A stretch of 64,000 bases of DNA from Deefgea chitinilytica (lineage in GTDB: Bacteria; Pseudomonadota; Gammaproteobacteria; Burkholderiales; Chitinibacteraceae): the NCBI RefSeq assembly GCF_016881405.1, contig NZ_WOFE01000009.1, positions 1 to 64,000 on the forward strand, given 5' to 3'. A program made the translations under genes and the position numbers. Positions 35,801-44,873 of the stretch are shown here, in pieces. The stretch's first letter is position 1; each line of letters begins with the position of its first letter. Under the pieces are notes generated by a model. The model worked only from the letters and a program-made list of their open reading frames with translations. It did no database searches and was not told where the DNA came from.

Positions 35801-37198
35801 ATGCACCCGCAATTCCAAGGTATAAAAAAGGCAGGTATTGCCTGCACTATATGCTTAACATTAGCTTCGTGCGCAATACCCACTGCACCGAGTCGAGAAG
35901 ACTTGCATCAGCAAGCTTTAGCCGAGCTGAAATTTCCTGCCAAATGGCAACACAGCCAAAGCACCGGAGAATTTGACGCTGCCGCTCTGGGTTTTACTTT
36001 ACCAAGCGAAGTACTAGCTTTAATTGCCGAAGCGCAACGCAATAATCCAGATTTACGCCTCGCGGCTCTGCGCATCGAACAGTCACACAGCGCAGTCAAA
36101 GCTGCAGGTGCGGCCTTGCTGCCTTCGCTGGCGATTGGCGGCCAAGGCGGCGAATCGGCCATCCCGACTTCATCGATGGCGATGAACGGTTTGGCGCTGA
36201 TTGCACAGTGGGAAATCGATGTTTGGGGTAAAACCCGCAGCGGGCAAGCCGCCGCGCGCGAGCAAAGCGTCGCTGCAGAACTCGATACATTGTATGCAAG
36301 GCAATCAATCGCTGCGGCGATTGTGAAAGCCTGGCTGAGCGCCACAGAAGCGACTCAGCAAATTCGCTTGGCGCAAGAGATGGTGCAGTTGGCAGAGCAG
36401 CAGTTGGCTTTGATTCAAACCGGGCAAAAAGTTGGCCGCAATACGCAGCAAGATGTGTTGCTCAATCAATTGGCGGTGAAAAACTATCGCGCCCAATTAT
36501 TGCAAAGCCAACAAGCACTCAATCATAGTCAGCGTGCGCTGGAAGTCTTAATTGGTCGCTATCCGGCAGCTGAAATCACCGTAGCCAGTGCCTTACCCGC
36601 TGAGCCAAGCCCAATTCCTGCCGGACTACCGTCAGCACTAGCCGAGCGTCGCCCCGACTTAAAAGCTGCAGAAAGTCGCTTCCGTGCCGCGTTCTTTAAT
36701 GTCGAAGTCGCTAAAAAAGCATATCTACCCACCATCTCACTCACGGGGGGTTTGGGTGTTGCCGACAATCAGTTGTTTAAATTACAAGACGATTTAAATA
36801 ATCCGATTTGGGGTATCACCGGTAAATTTCTGGCGCCAATATTCACGGCGGGTCTGATCGATGCACAAGTTGAAATCAAGACGGCTCAGCAACAAGAAGC
36901 GACGGTGCAGTACGCGAAAGCGATGCTCAATGCGCTCAATGAAATTGAAGGCGGTTTGTACGCCGAGCAAAAGCTCGCCGAACGCTATCAATTGCTCAAA
37001 GGCCAAGTGAATGACCAACAGAAATTGATCGGGCTACAAAAAGTGCAAATCAAAGTCGGTAAAAGCGATTATTACCAGCTCTACCAGCAGCAGTTGAGCC
37101 TCGCCAGCTATCAATTCAATCTGCTGCGCTTGCAAAATGAGCGCTTAATCCAGCGCGTTAACCTGCATTTGGCGCTAGGTGGCGTCTATCCAATCTAA
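35801..37198 (+). CDS. NodT-family outer-membrane efflux lipoprotein
   Basis: A 465-residue TolC-like outer-membrane factor. The signal peptide ends in the lipobox LASC (Cys near residue 24). Two outer-membrane efflux repeats follow (about 60-250 and 265-455), with VAKKAYLPTISLTGGLG, the NPIWGITGKFLAPIF segment and late helix GKSDYYQLYQQQLSLASYQ. It completes a DUF3302-HlyD-NodT export operon. An imperfect GGTATTGC...GCAATACC palindrome (35834-35880) lies inside the codons for the signal peptide. Confidence 0.9.
   Translation: MHPQFQGIKKAGIACTICLTLASCAIPTAPSREDLHQQALAELKFPAKWQHSQSTGEFDAAALGFTLPSEVLALIAEAQRNNPDLRLAALRIEQSHSAVKAAGAALLPSLAIGGQGGESAIPTSSMAMNGLALIAQWEIDVWGKTRSGQAAAREQSVAAELDTLYARQSIAAAIVKAWLSATEATQQIRLAQEMVQLAEQQLALIQTGQKVGRNTQQDVLLNQLAVKNYRAQLLQSQQALNHSQRALEVLIGRYPAAEITVASALPAEPSPIPAGLPSALAERRPDLKAAESRFRAAFFNVEVAKKAYLPTISLTGGLGVADNQLFKLQDDLNNPIWGITGKFLAPIFTAGLIDAQVEIKTAQQQEATVQYAKAMLNALNEIEGGLYAEQKLAERYQLLKGQVNDQQKLIGLQKVQIKVGKSDYYQLYQQQLSLASYQFNLLRLQNERLIQRVNLHLALGGVYPI
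35834..35880. repeat. Palindromic element inside the signal-peptide codons of the NodT-like gene
   Basis: GGTATTGCCTGCAC (35834-35847) and GTGCGCAATACC (35869-35880) are inverted arms like those at 31314 and 25250. Reading through it gives GIACTICLTLASCAI, which is the hydrophobic core and lipobox. Confidence 0.5.
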
Positions 37199-37202
37199 GT
37201 AC

Positions 37203-37227
37203 AAAGCCGGGCTTGCTCGGCTTTTTT
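37203..37227 (+). terminator. Probable terminator of the efflux operon
   Basis: Imperfect stem AAGCCGGGC / GCTCGGCTT with a six-T run, directly after the NodT-like stop. Confidence 0.65.
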
Positions 37228-37487
37228 GATGGCGACAATCAAAGTCTTGCATCAACTGACCCGCAATGAACTAAGCTGAAAATCCAACGATTAATTCGCT
37301 TTGATGATTCAATCATGTTCAATTGGCATAAGCCCTTACCCTGGGTAGCAATCACTCATCGACCGCCTAGACACAAACCGCGGCGCAGCGCCATGCGACA
37401 ATTGCGCTTATTGAAAATCAGAACCGGATTAGATACCAAATTAGATAACGCTGTAGTTTTTAACCCCACTTCAAACAGGCAAGCAAG

Positions 37488-38831
37488 ATGCAGTGGCTAC
37501 CCGCGCTAAGCATTTACGCCACATGCTCGCCGACGATCAAGCTGCGAATTTACTTCGTATCGGGCTTGCTGATTTTTACGGTGACCCTCTTGCTCTGGCA
37601 TCACTGGGGGATGAATCGCTATTTGCGGCTAGAGCCAAAATCGTTCAACGCCATCGCCACCGTCGAGCCTGCCGCCGAAGGCGCTGCCTATAGCCGCAGC
37701 GTATTAAATTTAAATCCCGACGGCTGGCACATTGACTGTGAATTGATTCCCTCCAAATACCCACCTTATTGTGGCTTAGACATCGTATTTGATACCCAGC
37801 AGCAAGGCATGGATTTATCGCGCTTTGATCAAATCAAAATTCGTTATTTATTTACCCCGCCAAATGAACATCTGAGGGTTTCAATTTTTAATTACAGCGA
37901 TACATACAGCCGAGCCAACGACTATTTAAGCCATAAGATCGAAGACGCCGTACTGTTAGCTCAGCCTAACTGGCAAGAAGTCAAATTCCCGCTCGCAGCT
38001 TTTAATATTCCGGCATGGTGGATCATTCAGCAAAACGTGCACCCTGCCGATGCCGGCACCGAGTTTGACCGCGTGATGCAAATCCGTGTGGCGACTGGCT
38101 ACAATGTCAGCGAAGGCAAGCAGCAATTTACCGTTGCTTGGCTTGAATTGAGCGGAAAATGGATCAGCGCAGAAAACTTGCGCCTGATGTTGATCTTTAT
38201 GTGGCTGATTGCCGCGATGCTGTGGATTTTATGGGAATGGTGGCGCAATCTAAGCCGACTCAATCGTAGCCGACAACGTCAGCGCTGGCTGGAAAGCACC
38301 AATCAATCGCTCACCGAGTCAACTCAAGCACTGGCGCAGCGCGTGCGCGTTGATCCATTAACCCAAGCACTCAATCGTGAAGGGCTAGCTGAATTTCTGA
38401 CCACGCACTGCAGCAGCCATGAATATCCAATTAGTGTGATTTTTTTAGATATTGATTACTTTAAAAAAATCAACGACCAGTACGGCCACGCCATGGGCGA
38501 CCTAGTATTACAGCGCTTTGCCCAGCACATTCAACAGCAAATTCGCCCAAGCGACTGCTTGGTTCGCTGGGGAGGCGAAGAATTTATCCTGTTATGTTTA
38601 CACACCAAATTAATGGGCGCGGCCGCATTGGCCGAAAAAATACGCAACAGCTTAAATCAGACCACCTGGCCCAATGACATTACCGTCACTTGCAGCGCTG
38701 GCGTTGCTGAAATGGCCGAAAACGAAGCCTTTGCCTGCATGGTCGAGCGCGCCGACGCCGCGCTGTATCACGCCAAAGCCAATGGCCGAAATCGCGTCGA
38801 ACTGGCGCAGAGTCAGCCGTGCAATCAATAG
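37488..38831 (+). CDS. Diguanylate cyclase with CIA30-like periplasmic domain
   Basis: A 447-residue membrane protein. TM1 (about 20-40), a periplasmic beta-rich domain (about 60-225) with FDQIKIRYLFTPPNEHLRVS resembling CIA30/carbohydrate-binding jelly rolls, TM2 (about 232-252), a short coiled coil, and a GGDEF domain. The active site reads GGEEF (residues 362-366), with FFKKINDQYGHAMGD-like metal and base contacts and an I-site RPSD (353-356). It should make c-di-GMP with product inhibition. A sugar-type signal is suggested only by the fold guess. It lies about 290 bp after the efflux operon. Confidence 0.88.
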   Translation: MQWLPALSIYATCSPTIKLRIYFVSGLLIFTVTLLLWHHWGMNRYLRLEPKSFNAIATVEPAAEGAAYSRSVLNLNPDGWHIDCELIPSKYPPYCGLDIVFDTQQQGMDLSRFDQIKIRYLFTPPNEHLRVSIFNYSDTYSRANDYLSHKIEDAVLLAQPNWQEVKFPLAAFNIPAWWIIQQNVHPADAGTEFDRVMQIRVATGYNVSEGKQQFTVAWLELSGKWISAENLRLMLIFMWLIAAMLWILWEWWRNLSRLNRSRQRQRWLESTNQSLTESTQALAQRVRVDPLTQALNREGLAEFLTTHCSSHEYPISVIFLDIDYFKKINDQYGHAMGDLVLQRFAQHIQQQIRPSDCLVRWGGEEFILLCLHTKLMGAAALAEKIRNSLNQTTWPNDITVTCSAGVAEMAENEAFACMVERADAALYHAKANGRNRVELAQSQPCNQ

Positions 38832-38856
38832 TCTGAACAAATCAATCTATATTGAT

Positions 38857-38902
38857 GTATATGGCTGTAGCAATTTATTATCAATAGCTATAGCCATATA
38901 CC
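38857..38902. repeat. Palindromic intergenic element, GTATATGGCT subfamily
   Basis: GTATATGGCTGTAGC (38857-38871) and GCTATAGCCATATAC (38887-38901) form 15-bp arms with one mismatch and a 15-nt core. It fills the gap between convergent genes and ends 3 bp from the fabI stop codon. Confidence 0.75.
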
Positions 38903-38904
38903 TA

Positions 38905-39672
38905 CTAAGCGAGGATATTCATCCCGCCATCAACATAAAAAGTACTACCAGTTAAACGCGCCGCGCCGTCTTCGCACAAGAACGCACTCGCTTCGCCCAC
39001 ATCATCAATATCCGGCAATTCGCGCAATGGCGCGCTGCCCGTGGCATTGCTGATCAGCAAATCAAATTCACGAATCCCGCTCGCCGCGCGGGTTTTCACT
39101 GGGCCGGGCGACACCGCATGCACACGAATTTTTTTGGGGCCGAGCTCTGTGGCCATATAGCGCACTGCGCATTCCAGCGCCGCTTTCACCGGCCCCATCA
39201 TGCCGTAATTCGGCACCACTTTTTCGGCGCCGTAATAACTCATCGCCAGCAAAGTACCACCACGCGTCATCAATGGCTCGGCATGATGCGCCATACGGAT
39301 AAAAGAATGGCAAGACACATCCATCGCTAGCGCAAAACCCGCTGCCGAGCTATCGACCACCCGGCCATGCAAGTCATCTTTTTGCGCAAAGGCAATTGAA
39401 TGAACGCCAATATCAAGTTGACCGTATTTTTGTTTGATCGCGGCAAACAATTGGCTCACCGATGCCTCATCCTGCACATCACACAATTGCGTAATGCCGG
39501 GCTGCAATTCATCAAATAGCGCTTGAATGTACTTCAGCGTTTTTTCCGTTTGATACGTCAAAATCAATTCGGCACCACGCGCTTTTAATGCTTTAGCCAC
39601 GCCATACGCAATCGAGCTTTCGTTTGCCAAGCCCATAATCAGCGCCACTTTACCTTCCAGTGAACCTGCCAT
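38905..39672 (-). CDS. fabI: Enoyl-[acyl-carrier-protein] reductase (NADH)
   Basis: A 255-residue divergent SDR that does the last reduction in fatty-acid elongation. The FabI-type cofactor motif is GLANESSIAYGVAKAL, and the catalytic Tyr and Lys lie in YGAEKVVPNYGMMGPVKAALE (Tyr-x6-Lys). SPGPVKTRAASGI and the last strand TGSTFYVDGGMNI are typical. ATG at 39672 follows GGAG at 7 nt. The length is slightly below the common 260. It is monocistronic. FabI is the target of triclosan in other bacteria. Confidence 0.93.
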   Translation of the reverse strand: MAGSLEGKVALIMGLANESSIAYGVAKALKARGAELILTYQTEKTLKYIQALFDELQPGITQLCDVQDEASVSQLFAAIKQKYGQLDIGVHSIAFAQKDDLHGRVVDSSAAGFALAMDVSCHSFIRMAHHAEPLMTRGGTLLAMSYYGAEKVVPNYGMMGPVKAALECAVRYMATELGPKKIRVHAVSPGPVKTRAASGIREFDLLISNATGSAPLRELPDIDDVGEASAFLCEDGAARLTGSTFYVDGGMNILA

Positions 39673-39804
39673 CTTGCTTCTCCTGATCATTTAGAAAAAA
39701 GGACAATTCCTGCTGCGTTGCAGCAATCATACTCGCTCAATCAACAGATCAACATGACATTTTTTCGGTCAGTAGGCCCAACTCAATACAGCTTGCGTTG
39801 ACGC

Positions 39805-39833
39805 AAAAAAACCAGTCACGCAGACTGGTTTTT
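39805..39833 (-). terminator. Terminator of the 146-residue unknown gene
   Basis: Stem AAAAACCAGTC / GACTGGTTTTT with a short loop. On the minus strand it ends in a T run 23 bp after the stop at 39856. Confidence 0.85.
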
Positions 39834-39855
39834 GCATTTGGCGGCCGGATTAAAA

Positions 39856-40296
39856 TCAGGCAATCGCTTTAATTGATGTCGTTGGCTTTTGCTCTATGTC
39901 TGTTCGAGGCTCGGGTTTCGGTGCGGGATCAGCTTGCGCTTGCTGTTGGGCATACTGTGCAATCGCCGCCGCTGTTTGCCGATTTTGCACCGTCTGCACG
40001 GTATCAAGCGCTTGCTCGGTGCTCACCCCAATCGGATTGGCCGAGCTGACCGACGCATTCCCAGTATCGTAACGCTCCGCCGCGCTGGCAGCGCTGGCGA
40101 CATAAGTATCAAATTGCTGTTGTGCTTGCTTGGATATAAACACTTGCTCAGCAACAGGCTTAACCGTTTCGCGTGTGGCTTGATTTTGCTGCTGCAATTG
40201 CTTTTGCAACTCTGCCGCGCCCACTGCAGTATTACTAGCACCGCTGGGTGGCGCAAGCGGGACATTACTGATTGATGAAGAAGTAATCGGCGACAT
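39856..40296 (-). CDS. Unknown Gln/Ala/Ser-rich protein
   Basis: A 146-residue low-complexity protein with a Gln-rich helix (AAELQKQLQQQNQATRETV, about 27-45) and an Ala/Gln-rich C-terminal half ending in Pro-rich repeats. There is no signal peptide or TM. ATG at 40296 has GGAG at 8 nt and a terminator follows, so it is a real gene. No family recognised. It shares its direction with the 114-residue unknown 88 bp upstream, so the two may be cotranscribed. Confidence 0.6.
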   Translation of the reverse strand: MSPITSSSISNVPLAPPSGASNTAVGAAELQKQLQQQNQATRETVKPVAEQVFISKQAQQQFDTYVASAASAAERYDTGNASVSSANPIGVSTEQALDTVQTVQNRQTAAAIAQYAQQQAQADPAPKPEPRTDIEQKPTTSIKAIA

Positions 40297-40383
40297 AAGA
40301 AAAGCTCCCCAGACTCACTGATAATGACAGCATACACCGCGCTTGAGAAAAACACAGACTAAAAAAGACCAATGGAATCAAAT

Positions 40384-40728
40384 TCATGCCAGCATATCAA
40401 AGCCTTGACCGAGCGCTAGCTCATGATCCTGCTGCGCTAAATCCGCCATCGCTTCATATTCCTGTACCCGCGCCCCAGACACTGTCCGCATCGGCAGCAT
40501 TTGCATCATCGCAATGGTTGAAATATGCGGAAACACACTCTGAATATTCATTTCGACTGGCTGCTGGACAAGCGCCACTTCTTTGCTGATTTTCCGCACG
40601 TGCTGCGTATGAGACTCGTACTGTGCCAGCTTTTTATTGAACTCATTTTGACCCGCAGCGCGGTGCATCGCACTTGTCAGCGACAAGGGATTCACTTTGC
40701 GAGAAGACAAAACAATTGAGGCCGCCAT
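40384..40728 (-). CDS. Unknown 114-residue protein
   Basis: A cytoplasmic-looking helical protein with no recognised family. The central stretch NEFNKKLAQYESHTQHVRKISKE is strongly helical, and Met-rich MMQMLPM follows. ATG at 40728 has GGAG about 10 nt upstream. It is first in a possible two-gene unit with the Gln-rich protein. It is divergent from metH. Confidence 0.6.
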   Translation of the reverse strand: MAASIVLSSRKVNPLSLTSAMHRAAGQNEFNKKLAQYESHTQHVRKISKEVALVQQPVEMNIQSVFPHISTIAMMQMLPMRTVSGARVQEYEAMADLAQQDHELALGQGFDMLA

Positions 40729-40805
40729 GCGTATACAACTCCAAGTTCAATCTGCCTAGCTTAATCAAATCATCGTGCCAAAAGTTGGTAAAAATCGGCA
40801 AACAT

Positions 40806-40824
40806 ATTGGCAATTAATGCCAAT
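40806..40824. promoter_or_regulatory. 19-bp palindrome upstream of metH, candidate operator
   Basis: ATTGGCA-ATTAA-TGCCAAT is a perfect inverted repeat about 100 bp before the metH start. Extra half-sites TGCCAA (40774-40781 region) and ATTGGCA (40854-40860) flank it. A dimeric regulator site is inferred; it could also serve the divergent unknown gene. Confidence 0.45.
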
Positions 40825-40925
40825 TTATCAATCACTAAAGCGCGATATCGACCATTGGCAGTAAGGCAATTCGCTTTGCTCATGGTAAAATGTCAGGTTA
40901 CACCGTATTGATTTCTGGATTATTC

Positions 40926-43900
40926 ATGACCCGTCTCAAACAACTGCAAGATTTACTCGAACAACGCATCCTGATTTTGGACGGCGGCATGGGGACGATG
41001 ATCCAGCAATACAAACTCACCGAGGCGCAATATCGCGGCGAGCGCTTTGCCGATTGGCATACCGATGTGAAAGGCAATAACGATTTGCTGGTGCTAACAC
41101 AGCCACAAATTATTGGCGAGATTCACCAGCAATACCTCGATGCTGGCGCCGACATTATCGAAACCTGCAGTTTCAACGCCACCTCGATGGCAATGGCCGA
41201 TTACGAGATGGAAGGCCTAGTGTGGGAGATCAACCACGCCGCCGCCAAATTGGTGAAAGACCTGTGCGTGGCGCAAACCGCCAAAGACCCCAGCAAGCCG
41301 CGTTTCTGTGCCGGTATTCTTGGCCCCACCAGCCGCACCGCGTCGATCAGCCCCGATGTAAACGACCCCGGCTACCGCAATGTCACCTTTGATGCGCTGG
41401 TCGAGGCTTACCTCGAATCGATCGACGGCCTCGTTAAAGGCGGCGCCGATATTTTGATGGTCGAGACGATTTTCGACACGCTGAACGCCAAAGCCGCCGT
41501 GTTTGCGATCAAGAAATACTTCGCCGATCGCCCAGAGCTCGAAGAGCTGCCGATCATGATTTCTGGCACGATCACCGATCAATCCGGCCGTACGCTCACC
41601 GGCCAAACTACCGAAGCCTTTTACAACTCGCTGCACCACGCCGATGCGGTGTCGTTCGGCCTGAACTGCGCGCTGGGCCCTGATTTGCTGCGCCCGTATG
41701 TGGAAGAAATGAGCCGTATTTCCGATACCTATGTGTCGGTGCACGCCAACGCCGGCCTGCCGAACCCGCTCGCGCCCACCGGCTATGATTTGCTGCCCGA
41801 AGACATGGCGCCGCAAGTGCGCGAATGGGCTGAAGCGGGTTTGGTCAATATCATCGGTGGGTGTTGCGGCACCACGCCGGCGCATATCAAGGCGATTTAC
41901 GAAGCTGTAAAAGACCTACCTCCGCGCCAGCTGCCCGAGATTGAGCCTAAATGCCGCTTGTCTGGCCTTGAGCCCTTCAACATCGGCGATAAAGATTTGT
42001 TTGTGAACGTTGGCGAGCGTACCAACGTTACCGGCTCGAAAGCCTTTGCCCGCCTGATTTTGGCCGGCGATTATCCGGCCGCGCTAGAGGTCGCCCGCCA
42101 GCAAGTAGAAAACGGCGCGCAGATTATCGACATCAATATGGATGAGGGCATGCTCGATGCCCATCAGGCCATGGTCACCTTCCTGAACCTGATCGCCGCC
42201 GAGCCGGATATCAGCCGCGTGCCGATCATGATCGACTCATCAAAATGGGACGTGATCGAAGCCGGCCTGAAATGCGTGCAGGGCAAGTGCATCGTGAACT
42301 CGATCTCGATGAAAGAGGGGGTCGAGCAATTCAAACACCACGCGCGCTTGCTGAAAATGTACGGCGCGGCGGTGATCGTGATGGCCTTCGACGAAGTCGG
42401 TCAGGCCGATACCTACGCGCGTAAAGTCGAGATTTGCGAAAAATCCTACCGCATCTTGGTCGACGAAATCGGCTTTAATCCGGCCGACATTATTTTCGAC
42501 CCGAATATTTTTGCCGTGGCGACTGGTATTGAAGAGCACGCGCGTTATGGCCTCGACTTTATCGAAGCCACCGGCTGGATCAAGCAAAACCTGCCGCACG
42601 CCAAAATCAGCGGCGGTGTATCGAACGTGTCGTTTAGTTTCCGTGGCAATAACAAGGTGCGCGAAGCGATCCACGCCGTGTTCCTCTACCACGCGATTCA
42701 GCGCGGGATGACGATGGGTATCGTGAACGCTGGTGCGCTGGAAAACTACGACGAAGTGCCGGGCGAGCTGCGCAACGCCATCGAGCGCGTTGTCCTCATG
42801 GAAGGTGCGGACCCGATGGCGGATACCGACGCGCTGATCGCGCTGGCCGAGTCATTCCGTGGCGATACGGCGCAAAAGTCGGGTGAAGATCTGAGCTGGC
42901 GCACGCTGCCGCTGCAAGAGCGGATTACGCATTCGCTGGTGAAGGGCATTACCACCTACATCGTTGAAGACACCGAAGAAGCCCGCCAATCCGTCGAGCG
43001 CCCGATCCATGTGATCGAAGGCCACTTGATGAACGGCATGAACGTCGTTGGCGACTTGTTTGGCGCCGGTAAGATGTTCCTGCCGCAGGTGGTGAAATCG
43101 GCGCGCGTGATGAAAGCCGCCGTGGCGCACCTCGAGCCCTTTATCGAAGCCGAAAAAATCGCCATGGGTCTGGCCGATGCGCCAGCCAAGGGCAAGATCA
43201 TTATGGCGACGGTGAAGGGCGACGTGCACGACATCGGTAAAAACATCGTTGGCGTGGTGCTGCGCTGTAATAACTATCAGGTGTTTGACCTCGGCGTAAT
43301 GGTGCCGTGCCAAACGATTCTGGATAAAGCCCGCGAAGTCGGCGCCGACATCATTGGCCTCTCCGGCCTGATTACCCCATCGCTGGAAGAAATGGCGCAC
43401 GTCGCCAAAGAAATGCAGCGCCAGGGCTTTGACATTCCGCTCTTGATCGGCGGCGCGACAACGTCGAAAGTCCACACCGCGGTGAAGATCGAGCCGCATT
43501 ACCAAAACGGCCAAGTGATCTACGTGGCCGACGCCAGCCGCGCCGTGGGTGTGTGCTCGAATCTGCTGTCGGACGATCTGAAAGCGCCATTCGTGGCGGA
43601 AGTGAAGGCCGAATACGCCAAAGCGCGTGAGCTGTTTGAAAACAAAGATCGCACCAAACTGATCAGCATAGCTGAAGCACGCGAATTTAAATTCAAACAA
43701 GACTGGGCTACGTATACACCGAAAGCGCCTTCATTTACTGGCGTACGTGAATATACCCAATATGATTTAAATGAGCTGGTACCGTATATCGACTGGACTC
43801 CGTTCTTCCAAAGCTGGGAGCTGTATGGCCGCTATCCGGCGATTTTAAACGACGAAGTCGTCGGCGAAGCCGCGCGCCCGCTGTTTGAAGACGCGCAAAA

Positions 43901-44660
43901 AATGCTTAAACAAATCGTCGAAGAAAAATGGCTGTCTGCCGCTGGCGTAATCGGCTTCTTCCCCGCCAATGCGGTCAATCACGACGACATCGAAATCCGC
44001 GACCCAGCCACGGGCGAAACCGCGATGCTGTGGCACAACCTGCGCCAGCAATTGCCGAAGGCCAAAACCGACGAGCGCAACGCGGCCGATGTGAAGCCCA
44101 ACTGGTGTCTGGCCGACTTTGTCGCGCCGAAAGAGACGGGCATCACCGATTACATCGGCGCCTTTGCCGTCACCGCCGGCATCGGTATTGATGAGCACGT
44201 CAAACGCCTTGAAGACGCCAACGACGACTACAGCGCCATCTTGCTCAAATCGCTGGCGGATCGCCTCGCCGAAGCCTTCGCCGAGCACATGCACGCCCGC
44301 GTGCGCACCGAGCTATGGGGCTACGCGGCCGACGAGCAGCTGGATAACGAAGCGCTGATCGATGAAAAATACACCGGCATCCGCCCCGCCCCCGGCTACC
44401 CAGCCTGCCCGGACCACACCAGCAAGGTGGAGCTATTCAAACTGCTGAACGCGCCAAACATCGGTATGACGCTAACCGAAGGCTACGCGATGCTGCCCAC
44501 CGCAGCGGTCAGCGGCTTCTACCTCGCGCACCCCGAGTCGCGCTACTTTGGCGTGGGCAAAATCACCAAAGATCAGGTGGAGGATTATGCTCAGCGGCGT
44601 GGGGTATCGGTTGCGCAAGCCGAACGTGATTTGGCGCCGAACTTGGGGTATGTGGCGTGA
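40926..44660 (+). CDS. metH: Cobalamin-dependent methionine synthase
   Basis: MetH moves a methyl group from methyl-tetrahydrofolate to homocysteine through cobalamin. The 1244-residue protein has all four modules: homocysteine/zinc domain (GLNCALG and [11 protein letters not shown]), folate domain ([12 protein letters not shown] onward), cobalamin domain with the lower-ligand motif [11 protein letters not shown], and the AdoMet reactivation domain with [18 protein letters not shown] at 40926 fits the family N-terminus. Composition is uneven: mostly 55-68% GC but about 42% at 43.66-43.83 kb in the linker before the reactivation domain. No cobalamin riboswitch was seen upstream. It is monocistronic with a strong terminator. 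Confidence 0.97.
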   Translation: MTRLKQLQDLLEQRILILDGGMGTMIQQYKLTEAQYRGERFADWHTDVKGNNDLLVLTQPQIIGEIHQQYLDAGADIIETCSFNATSMAMADYEMEGLVWEINHAAAKLVKDLCVAQTAKDPSKPRFCAGILGPTSRTASISPDVNDPGYRNVTFDALVEAYLESIDGLVKGGADILMVETIFDTLNAKAAVFAIKKYFADRPELEELPIMISGTITDQSGRTLTGQTTEAFYNSLHHADAVSFGLNCALGPDLLRPYVEEMSRISDTYVSVHANAGLPNPLAPTGYDLLPEDMAPQVREWAEAGLVNIIGGCCGTTPAHIKAIYEAVKDLPPRQLPEIEPKCRLSGLEPFNIGDKDLFVNVGERTNVTGSKAFARLILAGDYPAALEVARQQVENGAQIIDINMDEGMLDAHQAMVTFLNLIAAEPDISRVPIMIDSSKWDVIEAGLKCVQGKCIVNSISMKEGVEQFKHHARLLKMYGAAVIVMAFDEVGQADTYARKVEICEKSYRILVDEIGFNPADIIFDPNIFAVATGIEEHARYGLDFIEATGWIKQNLPHAKISGGVSNVSFSFRGNNKVREAIHAVFLYHAIQRGMTMGIVNAGALENYDEVPGELRNAIERVVLMEGADPMADTDALIALAESFRGDTAQKSGEDLSWRTLPLQERITHSLVKGITTYIVEDTEEARQSVERPIHVIEGHLMNGMNVVGDLFGAGKMFLPQVVKSARVMKAAVAHLEPFIEAEKIAMGLADAPAKGKIIMATVKGDVHDIGKNIVGVVLRCNNYQVFDLGVMVPCQTILDKAREVGADIIGLSGLITPSLEEMAHVAKEMQRQGFDIPLLIGGATTSKVHTAVKIEPHYQNGQVIYVADASRAVGVCSNLLSDDLKAPFVAEVKAEYAKARELFENKDRTKLISIAEAREFKFKQDWATYTPKAPSFTGVREYTQYDLNELVPYIDWTPFFQSWELYGRYPAILNDEVVGEAARPLFEDAQKMLKQIVEEKWLSAAGVIGFFPANAVNHDDIEIRDPATGETAMLWHNLRQQLPKAKTDERNAADVKPNWCLADFVAPKETGITDYIGAFAVTAGIGIDEHVKRLEDANDDYSAILLKSLADRLAEAFAEHMHARVRTELWGYAADEQLDNEALIDEKYTGIRPAPGYPACPDHTSKVELFKLLNAPNIGMTLTEGYAMLPTAAVSGFYLAHPESRYFGVGKITKDQVEDYAQRRGVSVAQAERDLAPNLGYVA

Positions 44661-44697
44661 GACCTTGTTGGATAATGGCTGGGTAGTGATACCTAAT

Positions 44698-44726
44698 AAA
44701 AAGCCCCGCGGATGCGGGGCTTTTTT
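44698..44726 (+). terminator. Terminator of metH
   Basis: Stem AAGCCCCGC / GCGGGGCTT with a GGAT loop and six T residues, 40 bp after the stop. Confidence 0.92.
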
Positions 44727-44736
44727 GCGCCGTGCT

Positions 44737-44792
44737 GCGACGGTACTGTAGGTGCGAATAGCGCAGAGTATTCGTACGAATGGAGGTTGAAA
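44737..44792. repeat. REP-like hairpin segment after metH
   Basis: GTAGGTGCGAATA-gcgcagag-TATTCGTACGAA folds on itself. Its GTAGG...GCG...ATTCG layout resembles a degenerate segment at 47600-47640 in opposite orientation, so related repeats appear to bracket the AT-rich island. Confidence 0.35.
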
Positions 44793-44873
44793 CATGCTAC
44801 AGCTCTGGGCAACGCAGCCTTAGCGCAGCTTACAAAACGCCTAGGCTGCCATGCTAAAGTACACAACACAGTC

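Noticed and set aside
40729-40925. Cobalamin riboswitch upstream of metH
   Set aside because: The leader is only about 200 bp with no recognisable B12-box; it holds a protein-type palindrome instead.
42852-43700. Long minus-strand open frames inside metH (282 codons and others)
   Set aside because: The high GC of metH keeps stop codons rare in antisense frames. The plus-strand protein has all MetH domains.
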